64,000 nucleotides of DNA from Mesobacillus subterraneus (GCF_023715485.1 NZ_JAMBOF010000003.1:326692-390691); one strand, 5' to 3'; counted from the first letter of the stretch, positions 53,465-61,807 are shown. Notes: generated from the letters alone by a model not told the origin. Made by a program: numbers and translations.

Positions 53465-53496
53465 TGATAATCATTAATATTTTATAATAATTATAA
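53465..53496. promoter_or_regulatory. Adjacent Fur-like box and perfect PerR box
   Basis: TGATAATCATTAATA (53465-53479) matches the Fur-type TGATAATNATTATCA at 12-13 positions. TTATAATAATTATAA (53482-53496) is an exact match to the PerR consensus. Both lie between the divergent genes at 53391 and 53568. Known Bacillus PerR boxes have this form; function here is predicted. Confidence 0.7.
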
Positions 53497-53567
53497 TTAA
53501 GTATTGATTTTTAAATAGTTTCAATGATAATATATCTATATAATTTATTGCTGAGGAGGCATCCGTG

Positions 53568-54014
53568 ATGAAATTACGAGAAGAAATGCCGGAATTATCT
53601 GGTGCAACAAGCTGGTTAAACGGTGAAGTGACAAAAGAAGATCTACAAGGCAGGCCTACATTAATCCATTTCTGGTCTGTTAGCTGCGGTCTTTGCAAAG
53701 AAGCAATGCCAGAAGTAAATGAGTTCCGAGATGAATTTGAAGATGAATTGAACGTGATCGCAGTCCATATGCCTCGTTCTGAAAATGACTTGGATGTTGC
53801 CGTTATCGAAGCAATGGCAATGGGCCACGATATTTCACAGCCGATTTTCATCGATAGTGAACACAAGCTGACCGATGCTTTTGAAAATAAATATGTTCCC
53901 GCATACTATGTATTTGACGCAGAAGGCAAGCTTCGTCACTTCCAGGCAGGCGGCAGCGGCATGAACATGCTTAGGAAGCGTGTAAACCGCGTACTTGGAA
54001 AAGAAGAAAAGTAA
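53568..54014 (+). CDS. Cytoplasmic TlpA-like thioredoxin-fold protein (CGLC)
   Basis: A 148-residue redoxin with no signal or anchor. The active site is VSCGLCKEAMPEV near residues 43-53, and cis-Pro region is KYVPAYYVFDAEG. CGLC replaces the CPPC of ResA-like proteins, which shifts redox behaviour. The SD GAGGAGG favours the ATG at 53568 over the GTG at 53565. A perfect PerR box upstream suggests induction by peroxide. Probably a thiol peroxidase-linked reductase or a cytoplasmic disulfide reductase. Confidence 0.88.
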   Translation: MKLREEMPELSGATSWLNGEVTKEDLQGRPTLIHFWSVSCGLCKEAMPEVNEFRDEFEDELNVIAVHMPRSENDLDVAVIEAMAMGHDISQPIFIDSEHKLTDAFENKYVPAYYVFDAEGKLRHFQAGGSGMNMLRKRVNRVLGKEEK

Positions 54015-54021
54015 TATCACA

Positions 54022-54058
54022 TAAAAATGCCGCAGCAAAAAGCTGTGGCATTGTTTTA
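54022..54058 (+). terminator. Terminator after the CGLC redoxin gene
   Basis: AATGCCGCAGC and GCTGTGGCATT (one G-T pair) form a stem, followed by GTTTTATT. Confidence 0.85.
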
Positions 54059-54145
54059 TTGTAATTTAGCATTCCGGTATATCGTATTTTACCCTTGGTC
54101 AGCAACTGGTTCCAAGTTTGGTTGCCATCTGCCGAATCGTATAAA

Positions 54146-54304
54146 TCATTTTAAATCGTTATGAACGCCAGTCTTCCATCCTGCTTGATCGATCAGCATT
54201 TTCTTCTGCTGGCGCTGGTTTTGTCTCATCCTTTTCCTTCTCTTTTGAAAAGCCTGTAAAAAGAATTGATGCATCAGAACAACCATGAAACTTTTCTTAT
54301 ACAT
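54146..54304 (-). CDS. Possible 52-codon basic ORF
   Basis: ATG at 54304 to TGA at 54146, encoding a Lys/Arg/Gln-rich peptide. A GGAGG at the end of the preceding gene lies 14 nt upstream, which is long. The rest of the 54060-54312 gap holds nothing else. May not be translated. Confidence 0.25.
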   Translation of the reverse strand: MYKKSFMVVLMHQFFLQAFQKRRKRMRQNQRQQKKMLIDQAGWKTGVHNDLK

Positions 54305-54312
54305 TAATCTTT

Positions 54313-54879
54313 TTAAATCCTCCGTTTTTTTCTTCTAGTTGTCCAATAATAGTAGCAAACAGCAGCAATCGCCGCAAAAGCTGCAGCCGCCAGCTGGTAC
54401 TCCTTTTCCCACCCTAGGACAGCATTTACAGAATATGCCTCCATTAAGAGAGCAGGGATTTTACCGAAGGTGCTCGAAACCATAAATGCAGCTGCTCCCA
54501 TTTTGCTAAAAGAGGCCGCAAGAGTTACCAGCCCTGATGGTATGAATGGAAAGATCCGCAATAAAAAAACAAGTACAAACGCCTCTGCGCCAGATGTACC
54601 CTTCAGCCTGTCCAGCAATTTAAGATTTCGCTTACCAGAAGATTTTTCACTGAGCTTTTTTAAGCCTTTTCGATATAGGAAAAAGCTGATGATGGCACCT
54701 AAAGCTTCACCTATGATTGACAGAGCCAGGCCACCCTCAAACCCAAAGTAAATTATATTGGCTGCAGTCACGAATGTACTAGGAAGAATACCTGCAATTG
54801 CAATAATTATACTAACCAGAAGGCTGATTAAAATGGCTAGCCAGATTGGCTGGCCAGCGAGAGAATCAAGCAGTATCAT
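54313..54879 (-). CDS. VTT-domain (TVP38/TMEM64, DedA superfamily) membrane protein
   Basis: A 188-residue protein with about five hydrophobic segments. The VTT signature is seen in ILPSTFVTAANIIYFGFEGGLALSIIGEALGAIISFFLYR and LRIFPFIPSGLVTLAASFSKM. It ends in a strongly basic RRKKRR tail. The family is implicated in lipid flipping and membrane homeostasis. The SD GCAGGAGG supports the ATG at 54879. It is monocistronic apart from a doubtful small ORF behind it. Confidence 0.85.
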   Translation of the reverse strand: MILLDSLAGQPIWLAILISLLVSIIIAIAGILPSTFVTAANIIYFGFEGGLALSIIGEALGAIISFFLYRKGLKKLSEKSSGKRNLKLLDRLKGTSGAEAFVLVFLLRIFPFIPSGLVTLAASFSKMGAAAFMVSSTFGKIPALLMEAYSVNAVLGWEKEYQLAAAAFAAIAAVCYYYWTTRRKKRRI

Positions 54880-54990
54880 ACTTTTGCCTCCTGCAATGCT
54901 TTGAAGAGTTCATAACTTTGTCACCGCTTCTGCTAAGTTTATGCAAACTGTCCATATAAGATTAAGATATCAAGAAAGGAGCTGAGCAAG

Positions 54991-55248
54991 ATGAAAAAAA
55001 TAATTTTAACTTTTTTTAGCACAGCGCTTATCCTAGGAGCAAGCACTTCAGCCTTCGCTGAAGAAGGTAATGACGGCAAAGGAACTTTTAATTACGGCCA
55101 AATGAAACCGTTGATGGAAAAAATGCACCCAGGTTTTTCAGAAAAGGAATTAAAGCAAATGTACAATGATTGTCATGGAACAATGGGTGCAATGCCAAGC
55201 AAGAACTTTGAAATGATGGATGACGGCCACATGGATATAGTTGATTAA
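54991..55248 (+). CDS. Small secreted protein with MHPGxxxxELKxMYxxCHG motif
   Basis: An 85-residue protein with a signal peptide (residues 1-23, cleaved after SAFA) and a mature part of about 62 residues containing one Cys in NDCHGTMGAMPSKNF. Similar small secreted proteins with this CHG segment are common in Bacillaceae, but I know no function. The single Cys and His could bind metal. SD AAAGGAGCTG. A terminator follows. Confidence 0.75.
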   Translation: MKKIILTFFSTALILGASTSAFAEEGNDGKGTFNYGQMKPLMEKMHPGFSEKELKQMYNDCHGTMGAMPSKNFEMMDDGHMDIVD

Positions 55249-55276
55249 AAACTTCGTGCACTAGTAATAATACCGT

Positions 55277-55314
55277 AAAAAAAAGGTTCTGGGCATTCCA
55301 GAGCCTTTTTTTCT
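55277..55314 (+). terminator. Terminator after the 85-aa secreted protein gene
   Basis: AAAGGTTCTGG and CCAGAGCCTTT (one G-T pair) form a stem, followed by TTTTTCT. Confidence 0.88.
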
Positions 55315-55387
55315 AAATATCCAATATTATAGACAATAAGCCTAACAAAGTATGAAACAATACAGATCCAATTAAGTATGTAAAATA

Positions 55388-55417
55388 AAAACAACCTGAC
55401 CAATTCAGTCAAGGCTG
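55388..55417 (-). terminator. Terminator after the propeptide gene
   Basis: On the minus strand CCTTGAC and GTCAGG pair around a 6-7 nt loop, followed by TTGTTTTTATTT. Confidence 0.7.
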
Positions 55418-55430
55418 CCGAAATTAATAT

Positions 55431-55892
55431 TTAAGCTAAATGATCACTATTGCCATGCTGTGAAGGAAGATCTGCTAACTGAGTACCATCCGGTGAATGC
55501 TGCGATGGCAGGTCGGCTACGGTTGTCCCATCCTCTGAATGCTGCGACGGCAAGTCGGCTACAGTCGTTCCGGCCTGTGAATGCTGCGACGGCAAATCAG
55601 CTACGGTTATCCCGTCCTGTGAATGCTGCGACGGCAGGTCGGCTACGGTCGTTCCGGCCTGTGAATGCTGCGACGGCAAATCGGCTACGGTTATCCTGTC
55701 CTGTGAATGCTGCGACGGGAGGTCGGCTACGGTTGTTCCGGCCTGTGAATGCTGCGACGGCAGGTCGGCTACGGTTGTTCCGTCCTGTGAATGCTGCGAT
55801 GGCAGGTCGCCAAGATGAATATAAGCTGTATTCAGGCCAGCCGCGGCAGCAAAGACGGCAGCTAATGCTGTAACTATAAGTGCTTTCTTCAT
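55431..55892 (-). CDS. Secreted multi-copy PapR-like signalling propeptide (nine DLPSQH repeats)
   Basis: A 153-residue protein: Sec signal-like N-terminus (MKK, hydrophobic residues 4-21), spacer to 28, then eight 14-residue units DLPSQHS(Q/E/P)(D/A)GTTVA and a final DLPSQHGNSDHLA. Nine copies of DLPSQH result, eight preceded by Ala (ADLPSQH). The PapR heptapeptide that activates PlcR is ADLPFEF, so ADLP is shared. Units 1-6 alternate QDG/QAG, showing growth by two-unit duplications. It follows a PlcR-like regulator gene by 37 bp, as papR follows plcR. SD AAAGGAGG. Predicted to be secreted, cut to short peptides and re-imported. Confidence 0.88.
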   Translation of the reverse strand: MKKALIVTALAAVFAAAAGLNTAYIHLGDLPSQHSQDGTTVADLPSQHSQAGTTVADLPSQHSQDRITVADLPSQHSQAGTTVADLPSQHSQDGITVADLPSQHSQAGTTVADLPSQHSEDGTTVADLPSQHSPDGTQLADLPSQHGNSDHLA

Positions 55893-55929
55893 TTTCTTCC
55901 TCCTTTTTTCAGGTGATATTTTAACAAGT

Positions 55930-56817
55930 TCAGCAATATTTCAATAATTTTTCCATTTCAGTGATTACTAAACTAGCAAACTTCTCATTTTCTTGAAGTT
56001 TAAAAATCAAAACTGCTTTTTCCAAATATTCTTTTCCTTCATCTAATTTACCCAATTTAATGTAATTCATGCCTGTTTGATAATGAAGTTCACCAAATAA
56101 ATACATATTTTCTTCATATATACAATTATCGATCCCCTTGCTGCAATAAATAAGTGATTCTTCATAACTCTCAAGCTTCGATAATGCTTGTGCCAGACCA
56201 TACAGAATTTTCAACCAGATGCTAGAGTCTTGCACTTGTGGAAGTTTCGTCAAATTATTGAGCGCCATCAGAAAAACTTCAACCGCGTCTTCAAGGTTAC
56301 CTGCATCCTTCTTAATGATCGCTACACTTGTCAAAATTTCAATTTCACGTTCGGTCAGGTCTTTTCTTTCTGGATTGGTCATGGATAAAGCTCCATATAA
56401 TAATCCAATAGATTTATCTTTATCTTCATCAAGGTAATAGGTACAAATTCCTTCGTGCCACATCAAAAATTGCTTGAATGATGTATGCTTGAATAAAGGA
56501 CTATCCTGCTCCTTTAAAATAATTTCATTGATCGCGGCATAATCCCGTTCTCTTTTATACTTTTTAATCAATTCCGTAACAGCAATTGCGTAATTATATG
56601 TATCTGTTGAGGCGATGTCAAAAAAGTGGTTCAGTTCAACATCCAGCTTCAAAGCTATTTTGTATAATTGGTCGATTGTTGGATATTTCTCTTCTTTCTC
56701 AAATTGAAGCAAATCATCTTCAGAACAAATTCCTTCGGCTAATTCTGACAAAGTCATTCGTTTATAAGCTCTTAACGACTTAAGAATTTCTCCAAAGTTA
56801 TATCCAACCAGGCTCAT
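55930..56817 (-). CDS. PlcR-like HTH-TPR quorum-sensing regulator (RRNPP family)
   Basis: A 295-residue protein. The N-terminal HTH covers about 8-62 (FGEILKSLRAYKRMTLSELAEGICSEDDLLQFEKEEKYPTIDQLYKIALKLDV), followed by helical TPR-type repeats to the end. EESLIYCSKGIDNCIYEENMYLFGELHYQTGMNYIKLG matches the corresponding PlcR region in layout. PlcR is 285 residues and binds PapR through its TPR domain. The peptide gene is immediately downstream on the same strand. A palindrome at 56852 could be its operator. NprR is longer, and Rap proteins lack HTH, so PlcR-like fits best. Confidence 0.9.
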   Translation of the reverse strand: MSLVGYNFGEILKSLRAYKRMTLSELAEGICSEDDLLQFEKEEKYPTIDQLYKIALKLDVELNHFFDIASTDTYNYAIAVTELIKKYKRERDYAAINEIILKEQDSPLFKHTSFKQFLMWHEGICTYYLDEDKDKSIGLLYGALSMTNPERKDLTEREIEILTSVAIIKKDAGNLEDAVEVFLMALNNLTKLPQVQDSSIWLKILYGLAQALSKLESYEESLIYCSKGIDNCIYEENMYLFGELHYQTGMNYIKLGKLDEGKEYLEKAVLIFKLQENEKFASLVITEMEKLLKYC

Positions 56818-56851
56818 TCCTACACCCCATTTAATATTGATTATATTTATA

Positions 56852-56868
56852 TTATCACAATGTTATAA
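56852..56868 (-). promoter_or_regulatory. Imperfect palindrome in the regulator promoter
   Basis: TTATAAC-N3-GTGATAA on the minus strand has 6 of 7 paired positions and lies in the spacer before TATAAT. It is a candidate autoregulatory site for the PlcR-like protein. It does not match the PlcR box TATGNANNNNTNCATA. Confidence 0.4.
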
Positions 56869-56930
56869 ACTTTTAAAAATTCGAATAAAAAACCAGATGG
56901 GGAAAATTTCTTTTTCTCGTTTTTAAAATA

Positions 56931-57089
56931 TCACTTTACATAAGTAAAATAAGGCAGGATGATACTGGTGATGGAAAGCAGGATGACCACAATCGATCCT
57001 GGCTTATTTTTCTGCTTCCACAAGGTCACTCCAAATGCGAGAGAATAGAAGCACACTACCATTACAATCCCCCATATCAAATAGACCAT
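56931..57089 (-). CDS. Small two-TM protein at the end of the ger operon (D-subunit-like)
   Basis: A 52-residue protein with two TM helices (about 3-22 and 32-48) joined by a short basic loop WKQKNKPGS. The start codon is one base after the gerC-like stop, with GAGGG upstream. Ger operons of Bacillus often contain such a D gene that modulates germinant receptor activity. Assigned by size, topology and position. Confidence 0.65.
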   Translation of the reverse strand: MVYLIWGIVMVVCFYSLAFGVTLWKQKNKPGSIVVILLSITSIILPYFTYVK

Positions 57090-57090
57090 A

Positions 57091-58347
57091 TTAATCCCTC
57101 ACTTCCTCAAGCTTAGGAAATTTAGTCTGACGGCCAAACTCTCCAAAGCGGATGTCAACACTTACATTAACTTCAGCGTTTGAGTAGGATTTCATCCAGT
57201 CAAAATCACGGAACTCACCGAGTGTTCCAAACTCCGTCCTGATAGGAATTGACAAATGGAAAGTATCGCCCTTGAATTCTTCCTGGGTATACTTAATATA
57301 CTTTGTAATATTATCTTCAATTTTTGTCCTCATGGCCTTCTTTAAATCATTTACTTTTTCTTTATTTTTTGCATAATTAATCATGCTCGGATCACTGAGA
57401 ACTTCAATGTACAAAGGAACTTTTATATCAATTACTGGCCGCCCGGATTGTTGTTTGAATTCGAATTTATTGGCCCTAGTCTTTGCTATCCTTGCAGATA
57501 TCCGAAACCTCTCATCAAAGGGATCCTTAAACGTCGTCTTGAAATCTCCTATATCCCATGTGTCATCCAGCAAGCTTGAGATCCTTGTTTCCTCTCCTGT
57601 TATCTTTCCAATCATGATTCCCTCCTTGAATACGGCAGAGCCGATAAATTGGGCATCATTCGTAACCCCTTCTACCTGAATTTCACCTGCTAAAAAATCA
57701 TCATCCGACATATTACTGCGATCTGACTCCTCTTTTTCAGTAGTTGCATAGATCGCCAAAAATAAATCTGCATCGCTTTCAGTAACCCGGAAGAAATCAT
57801 TAAGATCCGTATTGGGAATCATGCCGGTTTGCTGCCCTCTGTCGATCATGAATTCAAAGTACTTATGAGGACGTGTTTCGAGCTTTGGTTTATTGTTTGA
57901 AATAAACTTCGCCGCACTCTCTTTCGTGACGATTAACTTTGTACTTCTTTTGATTTCACGGTCTTTTGCTGCACTATAGATCCATCTGATAAAATCCGAT
58001 TCCTTCGCAAGCTTCTCAGATACGATAATGACCCTCAACAGGTCATAGGAAATTTCTTTCGATATGACAGTATTAGCAGTATTTCGAGAAGAGATGAAAT
58101 CATCTGCCGCCAAAGTGATCGTTTCTTGAGGAGGCTCATTTGTGCCTCCGCCTGATTGCTGGGAACCCACCTCCGGGTTAGCGATTATATATGTAACCTT
58201 CACTTTTCCTTCCGCTTCGTGAGGATCAAGGCCAATGCCAATTACATATGCTTTCTGGTCTAGTTCTTTTTGGTCCCAGCATCCCGTTAAAGAGAGAACG
58301 ATTATAATTAGCAGCGAAAATTCAACTAGATTCTTGAACTGTCTCAT
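57091..58347 (-). CDS. gerKC: Spore germination receptor C subunit (GerAC/GerKC-type lipoprotein)
   Basis: A 418-residue protein with lipobox SLTGC at about residues 19-23 and the GerC signature CWDQKELDQKAYVIGIGLD. GYxxxD-type repeats are less clear. It is the outer-leaflet lipoprotein subunit of the germinant receptor in the spore inner membrane. It overlaps the permease subunit gene by 26 bp. SD GGGGAG precedes the ATG at 58347. The germinant is unknown. Confidence 0.92.
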   Translation of the reverse strand: MRQFKNLVEFSLLIIIVLSLTGCWDQKELDQKAYVIGIGLDPHEAEGKVKVTYIIANPEVGSQQSGGGTNEPPQETITLAADDFISSRNTANTVISKEISYDLLRVIIVSEKLAKESDFIRWIYSAAKDREIKRSTKLIVTKESAAKFISNNKPKLETRPHKYFEFMIDRGQQTGMIPNTDLNDFFRVTESDADLFLAIYATTEKEESDRSNMSDDDFLAGEIQVEGVTNDAQFIGSAVFKEGIMIGKITGEETRISSLLDDTWDIGDFKTTFKDPFDERFRISARIAKTRANKFEFKQQSGRPVIDIKVPLYIEVLSDPSMINYAKNKEKVNDLKKAMRTKIEDNITKYIKYTQEEFKGDTFHLSIPIRTEFGTLGEFRDFDWMKSYSNAEVNVSVDIRFGEFGRQTKFPKLEEVRD

Positions 58348-59431
58348 TCTTAAAATCTCCCCGTATTTTGGCTATCAGCCACATAAGCGGCGGCAGGAAT
58401 ATAAAGGCAGGGCTAAGCAGCAATAATATATATTGCCTCATTGTATATAGCACGATCGAAGGACTATCTGGACTTAATCCGATTAAAATAACGATCGTTG
58501 TCACTAAAGGAATAAGATATTCGAATTCTTTAATTTTCAGGATTCCACCTAGCAAGATTGCACTAAGATAAAGGTAAAACGAAAATCTTATAAAAGTAGC
58601 CACGAGCCAGAACGGAAAAAATAAAGTCTCTACATTTGTCAAAAAGCCAATTTGTATGTATCGTATGGTTTCGTGAAAAGGATAACTCAGCATTTCAGCC
58701 GTAGTGTAATCAAATAACATTACAAATGTGACCATAGCCAGACTGATTTCTAAAGTTACAAATATTAGTGAAATGATGGTTCCTTTCTTGAAATCCTTGA
58801 ATGAGACGACCAAGGGAGCAATCAGGCCAATAAATAAAAAATCCGAAAAAATGGATAGATTTTTAGCAGACGCTTTAACAATTTCAAGTTTCCCCTCACC
58901 CCAAATCGGAAAAATAAACCCAAGTGTTCCTTCATTGATGCTTACAATGACAGCCACCAATAGGGTGATTTTCAAGTATGGCAGCAGCAGCCAGGAAACC
59001 GCACCAATTTGCTCAATCCCCCGTTTGGCGCCATATGCACATACAGCCATCAAAATTAGGTAAATTATGCTTGGCGGAGTTTTTGTGAAATACATCGTCC
59101 CGATAATATCTACATACACACCTGAATCGACAATCAATGCTGAAGCACCGAGTACAAGAATGATGATTGAAATAAGGTTGCCAAGAATTTTCCCGAAAAG
59201 GTAAATGATCACCTCATGCAAATTCTTATCTTTGTGGGCGGAAAAAACTTTGATCAATATTATTACAGGGATAAAAGACATCACTCCGATTAGGATTGTG
59301 GCAATCCATCCAGCGTTTTTGGCATTTTCATAAATGATGGAAGGAGTATCATCACTAAGCTTTGTTCCAATCGTGAGGGCGATAATTGATATGAATTCTT
59401 TTATTCCGAGTTTCCCCTTGCTTTGTATCAT
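58322..59431 (-). CDS. gerKB: Spore germination receptor B subunit (GerAB/GerKB-type permease)
   Basis: A 369-residue protein with ten predicted TM helices of the APC-like spore germination permease family. It starts KLGIKEFISIIALTIGTKLSDDTP and has the GAKRGIEQIGAVSW segment typical of GerB. It binds germinant and is the channel-like component. It lies 3 bp after the A subunit gene and overlaps the C subunit gene. Confidence 0.93.
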   Translation of the reverse strand: MIQSKGKLGIKEFISIIALTIGTKLSDDTPSIIYENAKNAGWIATILIGVMSFIPVIILIKVFSAHKDKNLHEVIIYLFGKILGNLISIIILVLGASALIVDSGVYVDIIGTMYFTKTPPSIIYLILMAVCAYGAKRGIEQIGAVSWLLLPYLKITLLVAVIVSINEGTLGFIFPIWGEGKLEIVKASAKNLSIFSDFLFIGLIAPLVVSFKDFKKGTIISLIFVTLEISLAMVTFVMLFDYTTAEMLSYPFHETIRYIQIGFLTNVETLFFPFWLVATFIRFSFYLYLSAILLGGILKIKEFEYLIPLVTTIVILIGLSPDSPSIVLYTMRQYILLLLSPAFIFLPPLMWLIAKIRGDFKNETVQESS

Positions 59432-59434
59432 TAT

Positions 59435-60979
59435 TTAGGCCCCATCGCTCTTTTTTTGTGAATCAGAAGGTTTAAGAAATCCTGGTCTTATGTTTTCATT
59501 TTTAACTAGCCTGCGGAAAATTGTATCCTTGGATGATTTATAGCTAGGAGACAGGGGAGCTAGATAAGGAACACCGAAAGACTTCAGTGAAACCATATAA
59601 AACAGTCCGGCAACGAAAAACGCTGTCATCCCATATATGCCAATCATGGACGCACTCAAAATAAACAAAAAGCGAATGAGCCTTACTCCAAAATTCAGGC
59701 TTAAATCACTTACGGCAAAGGAACTAAGACCTCCAAGGGCGACGACAATAATAACAATAGGGCTTATAATATTCGCCTCAACAGCAGCCTGTCCGAGAAT
59801 CAAGGCCCCCACAATCCCTATAGTTGGTCCTATGGGGCTCGGAACACGCAACCCAGCCTCACGGATCAGTTCAAATGCCGCTTCCATGATTAAAATTTCA
59901 ATTACAGCAGGGAAAGGTACTTTCTCACGGGAGGATGCAATCGCCAGCAATAAATCAGGTGGGATCATTTCCGCGTGATACGTTGTGATTGCAATATAGA
60001 TAGCAGATGTAAATAAAGTGATGAAAAGCGCAAACATCCTGAGCGCCCTCGTAAAATTACCATAATGGATTCTGAGATAGTGATCTTCAGGACTATGGAA
60101 AAATGACCAGAAGGTGGCAGGAAGCACCAGACTATCAGGAGAGTTGTCCATTAGTAAAATAATATAGCCATCTTCAAGGAACGAAGCTGCACGATCAGGT
60201 CTTTCGGTGTTCAGGATGCTTGGAAAAATGGAATAATTGCGTTCTTCAATGTATTCTTCCAGCAGCGATAAATTCTGTATTGCATTCACTTCCAGACTGC
60301 CAAGCCTTTTTTTGATGTTAGTAACGAGTTTTTCATTTGCCAGCCCGCGAATATAAAGGACGAAAACATCATTATGGGAACGCTGAGAGACTTCTATTCC
60401 TTCAACAATTAGATTTTCGTTCCTGATTTTCTTCCTGAGCAGCGATATATTTGCTACCGCCTTTTCGTTGAAGGCTTCTTTTGGACCCTTAATGAGGATT
60501 TCATTGTCAGGCTTTTCTATCGCCCTGCTTTGGAAATCCGGGCAATCCAAAACATAAGCCCAGGCTTCCCCTTCTAAAACCAAAAGGGCATTTCCTTTAT
60601 TAATATCTTTGACAGCATCCTTAAAATAAGAGATTTCATGTACCATTTGTACTGATACTACATCTCTCACATGCTTAGTAGATGAAGTGTTCTCAGTTAA
60701 CGGCTTAAGTATATTTTCTTCAACACTCTTAACATCCGTAATTGTGCTGATAAATAAAAGGGCAGCTTGCTTTTTAAAGCCCTCCAGATACAACTCTCTC
60801 AGTTTTATGTCCTTATTATCCGGAACGCTGTAAAGCTTTTTTAATATAGACAAATTCTCCTGGAGATGGCGGCTGAATTCCTTTTCCTTTAAGTCGGATT
60901 GCTCTCCCCCCAGCTTTTTTACTGAGGAAGATTGTTTCTTTTGCTGTTTTTTGAACAGCTTGAACATTTCCTTTAACAC
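59435..60979 (-). CDS. gerKA: Spore germination receptor A subunit (GerAA/GerKA-type)
   Basis: A 514-residue protein with an N-terminal cytoplasmic domain (about 1-290) and then about five TM helices. LPATFWSFFHSPEDHYL and PDLLLAIASSREKVPFPAVIEILIMEAAFELIREAGLRVPSPIGPTIGIVGALILGQAAVEA are the GerA signatures. It is the first gene of an operon A-B-C-(D), the common order. The GTG at 60979 has SD AGGGGGAAG. Expected to be expressed late in the forespore by sigma-G; I did not find a convincing -10/-35 pair. Confidence 0.94.
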   Translation of the reverse strand: MLKEMFKLFKKQQKKQSSSVKKLGGEQSDLKEKEFSRHLQENLSILKKLYSVPDNKDIKLRELYLEGFKKQAALLFISTITDVKSVEENILKPLTENTSSTKHVRDVVSVQMVHEISYFKDAVKDINKGNALLVLEGEAWAYVLDCPDFQSRAIEKPDNEILIKGPKEAFNEKAVANISLLRKKIRNENLIVEGIEVSQRSHNDVFVLYIRGLANEKLVTNIKKRLGSLEVNAIQNLSLLEEYIEERNYSIFPSILNTERPDRAASFLEDGYIILLMDNSPDSLVLPATFWSFFHSPEDHYLRIHYGNFTRALRMFALFITLFTSAIYIAITTYHAEMIPPDLLLAIASSREKVPFPAVIEILIMEAAFELIREAGLRVPSPIGPTIGIVGALILGQAAVEANIISPIVIIVVALGGLSSFAVSDLSLNFGVRLIRFLFILSASMIGIYGMTAFFVAGLFYMVSLKSFGVPYLAPLSPSYKSSKDTIFRRLVKNENIRPGFLKPSDSQKKSDGA

Positions 60980-61066
60980 TGGATCTTCCCCCTGCCGGTA
61001 TGGAATAGCTTTTTCCTTTTCTTAACTTTTACTAATCTGCTAATTTTTATGAGCCGCTTTGGCATA

Positions 61067-61091
61067 AAAAAACTCAGGAATCAATCCTGAG
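61067..61091 (-). terminator. Terminator after the DedA gene
   Basis: CTCAGGAT and ATCCTGAG form a stem with a short loop, followed by TTTTTT on the minus strand. Confidence 0.88.
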
Positions 61092-61099
61092 CAAGATCA

Positions 61100-61687
61100 T
61101 CATTGTTTAGTTTTTCGTGCTGCCAATAAATAAACAGTTCCTGCCCCCAGTGCAATGATGCTGATTGGAACTATGAATGGCTTTGCTGCGTCCTTGACGC
61201 CCGCCCAGTTTTCACCAAGTACTATACCAAGGTAAAGAAAGAAAATTGTCCAAGGGATAATAGCTGCTATCGTGTATAAAGTGAACTTGATTAAGGGCAT
61301 TCTTGCAATACCAGCTGGAATCGAAATCGCATGTCTTACTACAGGTACAAATCTCGCTGAGAAAATGACACCAGGGCCAAATTTATTGAACCATTTTTCG
61401 GATAGATCAATATGATGCTTGTTAATCAGTATATATTTGCCGTACTTTTCCAGCACCGCCCGTCCGCCGTAAAATCCGAGCCAATATAAAAACAGCTGTG
61501 CTATCGTTCCCCCAATCGTGCCGGCGATGACTGCCCCGGTAAAGCCTATCAATTCCTGAGAAATCATATATCCACCATATCCAAGGACAATTTCGCTAGG
61601 AATCACTTCCAGCATCAATCCGATAGCAATTCCCATATAACCAAGGTCCGATAGCCAGTCCAATACGGCCATAATAAAATCATGCAC
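61100..61687 (-). CDS. DedA-family membrane protein
   Basis: A 195-residue protein with four to five TM helices. EVIPSEIVLGYGGYMIS, GTIGGTIAQLFLYWLGFYGGRAVLEKYGKY and FSARFVPVVRHAISIPAGIARMPLIKFTLYT are the DedA signatures, including the conserved Glu and the FxRFxPxxR motif. Family members recycle undecaprenyl phosphate or phosphatidylethanolamine. GTG start at 61687 with GGAG about 10 nt upstream. It is monocistronic. Confidence 0.92.
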   Translation of the reverse strand: MHDFIMAVLDWLSDLGYMGIAIGLMLEVIPSEIVLGYGGYMISQELIGFTGAVIAGTIGGTIAQLFLYWLGFYGGRAVLEKYGKYILINKHHIDLSEKWFNKFGPGVIFSARFVPVVRHAISIPAGIARMPLIKFTLYTIAAIIPWTIFFLYLGIVLGENWAGVKDAAKPFIVPISIIALGAGTVYLLAARKTKQ

Positions 61688-61769
61688 GAGCTAGACCACT
61701 CCAATCCTATTCCCTTACCCTTCTCTAAAATATATTTTGTTATGTACAAGTTTATGATGATGTCATGGA

Positions 61770-61797
61770 AAAGAACCTGCCCTGAGGACAGGTTCTG
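61770..61797 (-). terminator. Terminator after the 68-aa membrane protein gene
   Basis: AGAACCTG and CAGGTTCT pair around CCCTGAGGA, followed by TTTTCC on the minus strand. Confidence 0.75.
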
Positions 61798-61807
61798 ACT
61801 TGGCAGA

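Noticed and set aside
55460..55873. Plus-strand Arg-rich repeat ORF opposite the propeptide
   Set aside because: It is the antisense reading of the 42-bp repeats and has no SD or signal peptide; the minus-strand frame has both and fits its neighbour.
56818..56930. Canonical PlcR box in the regulator promoter
   Set aside because: No TATGNANNNNTNCATA is present; only a different palindrome was found.
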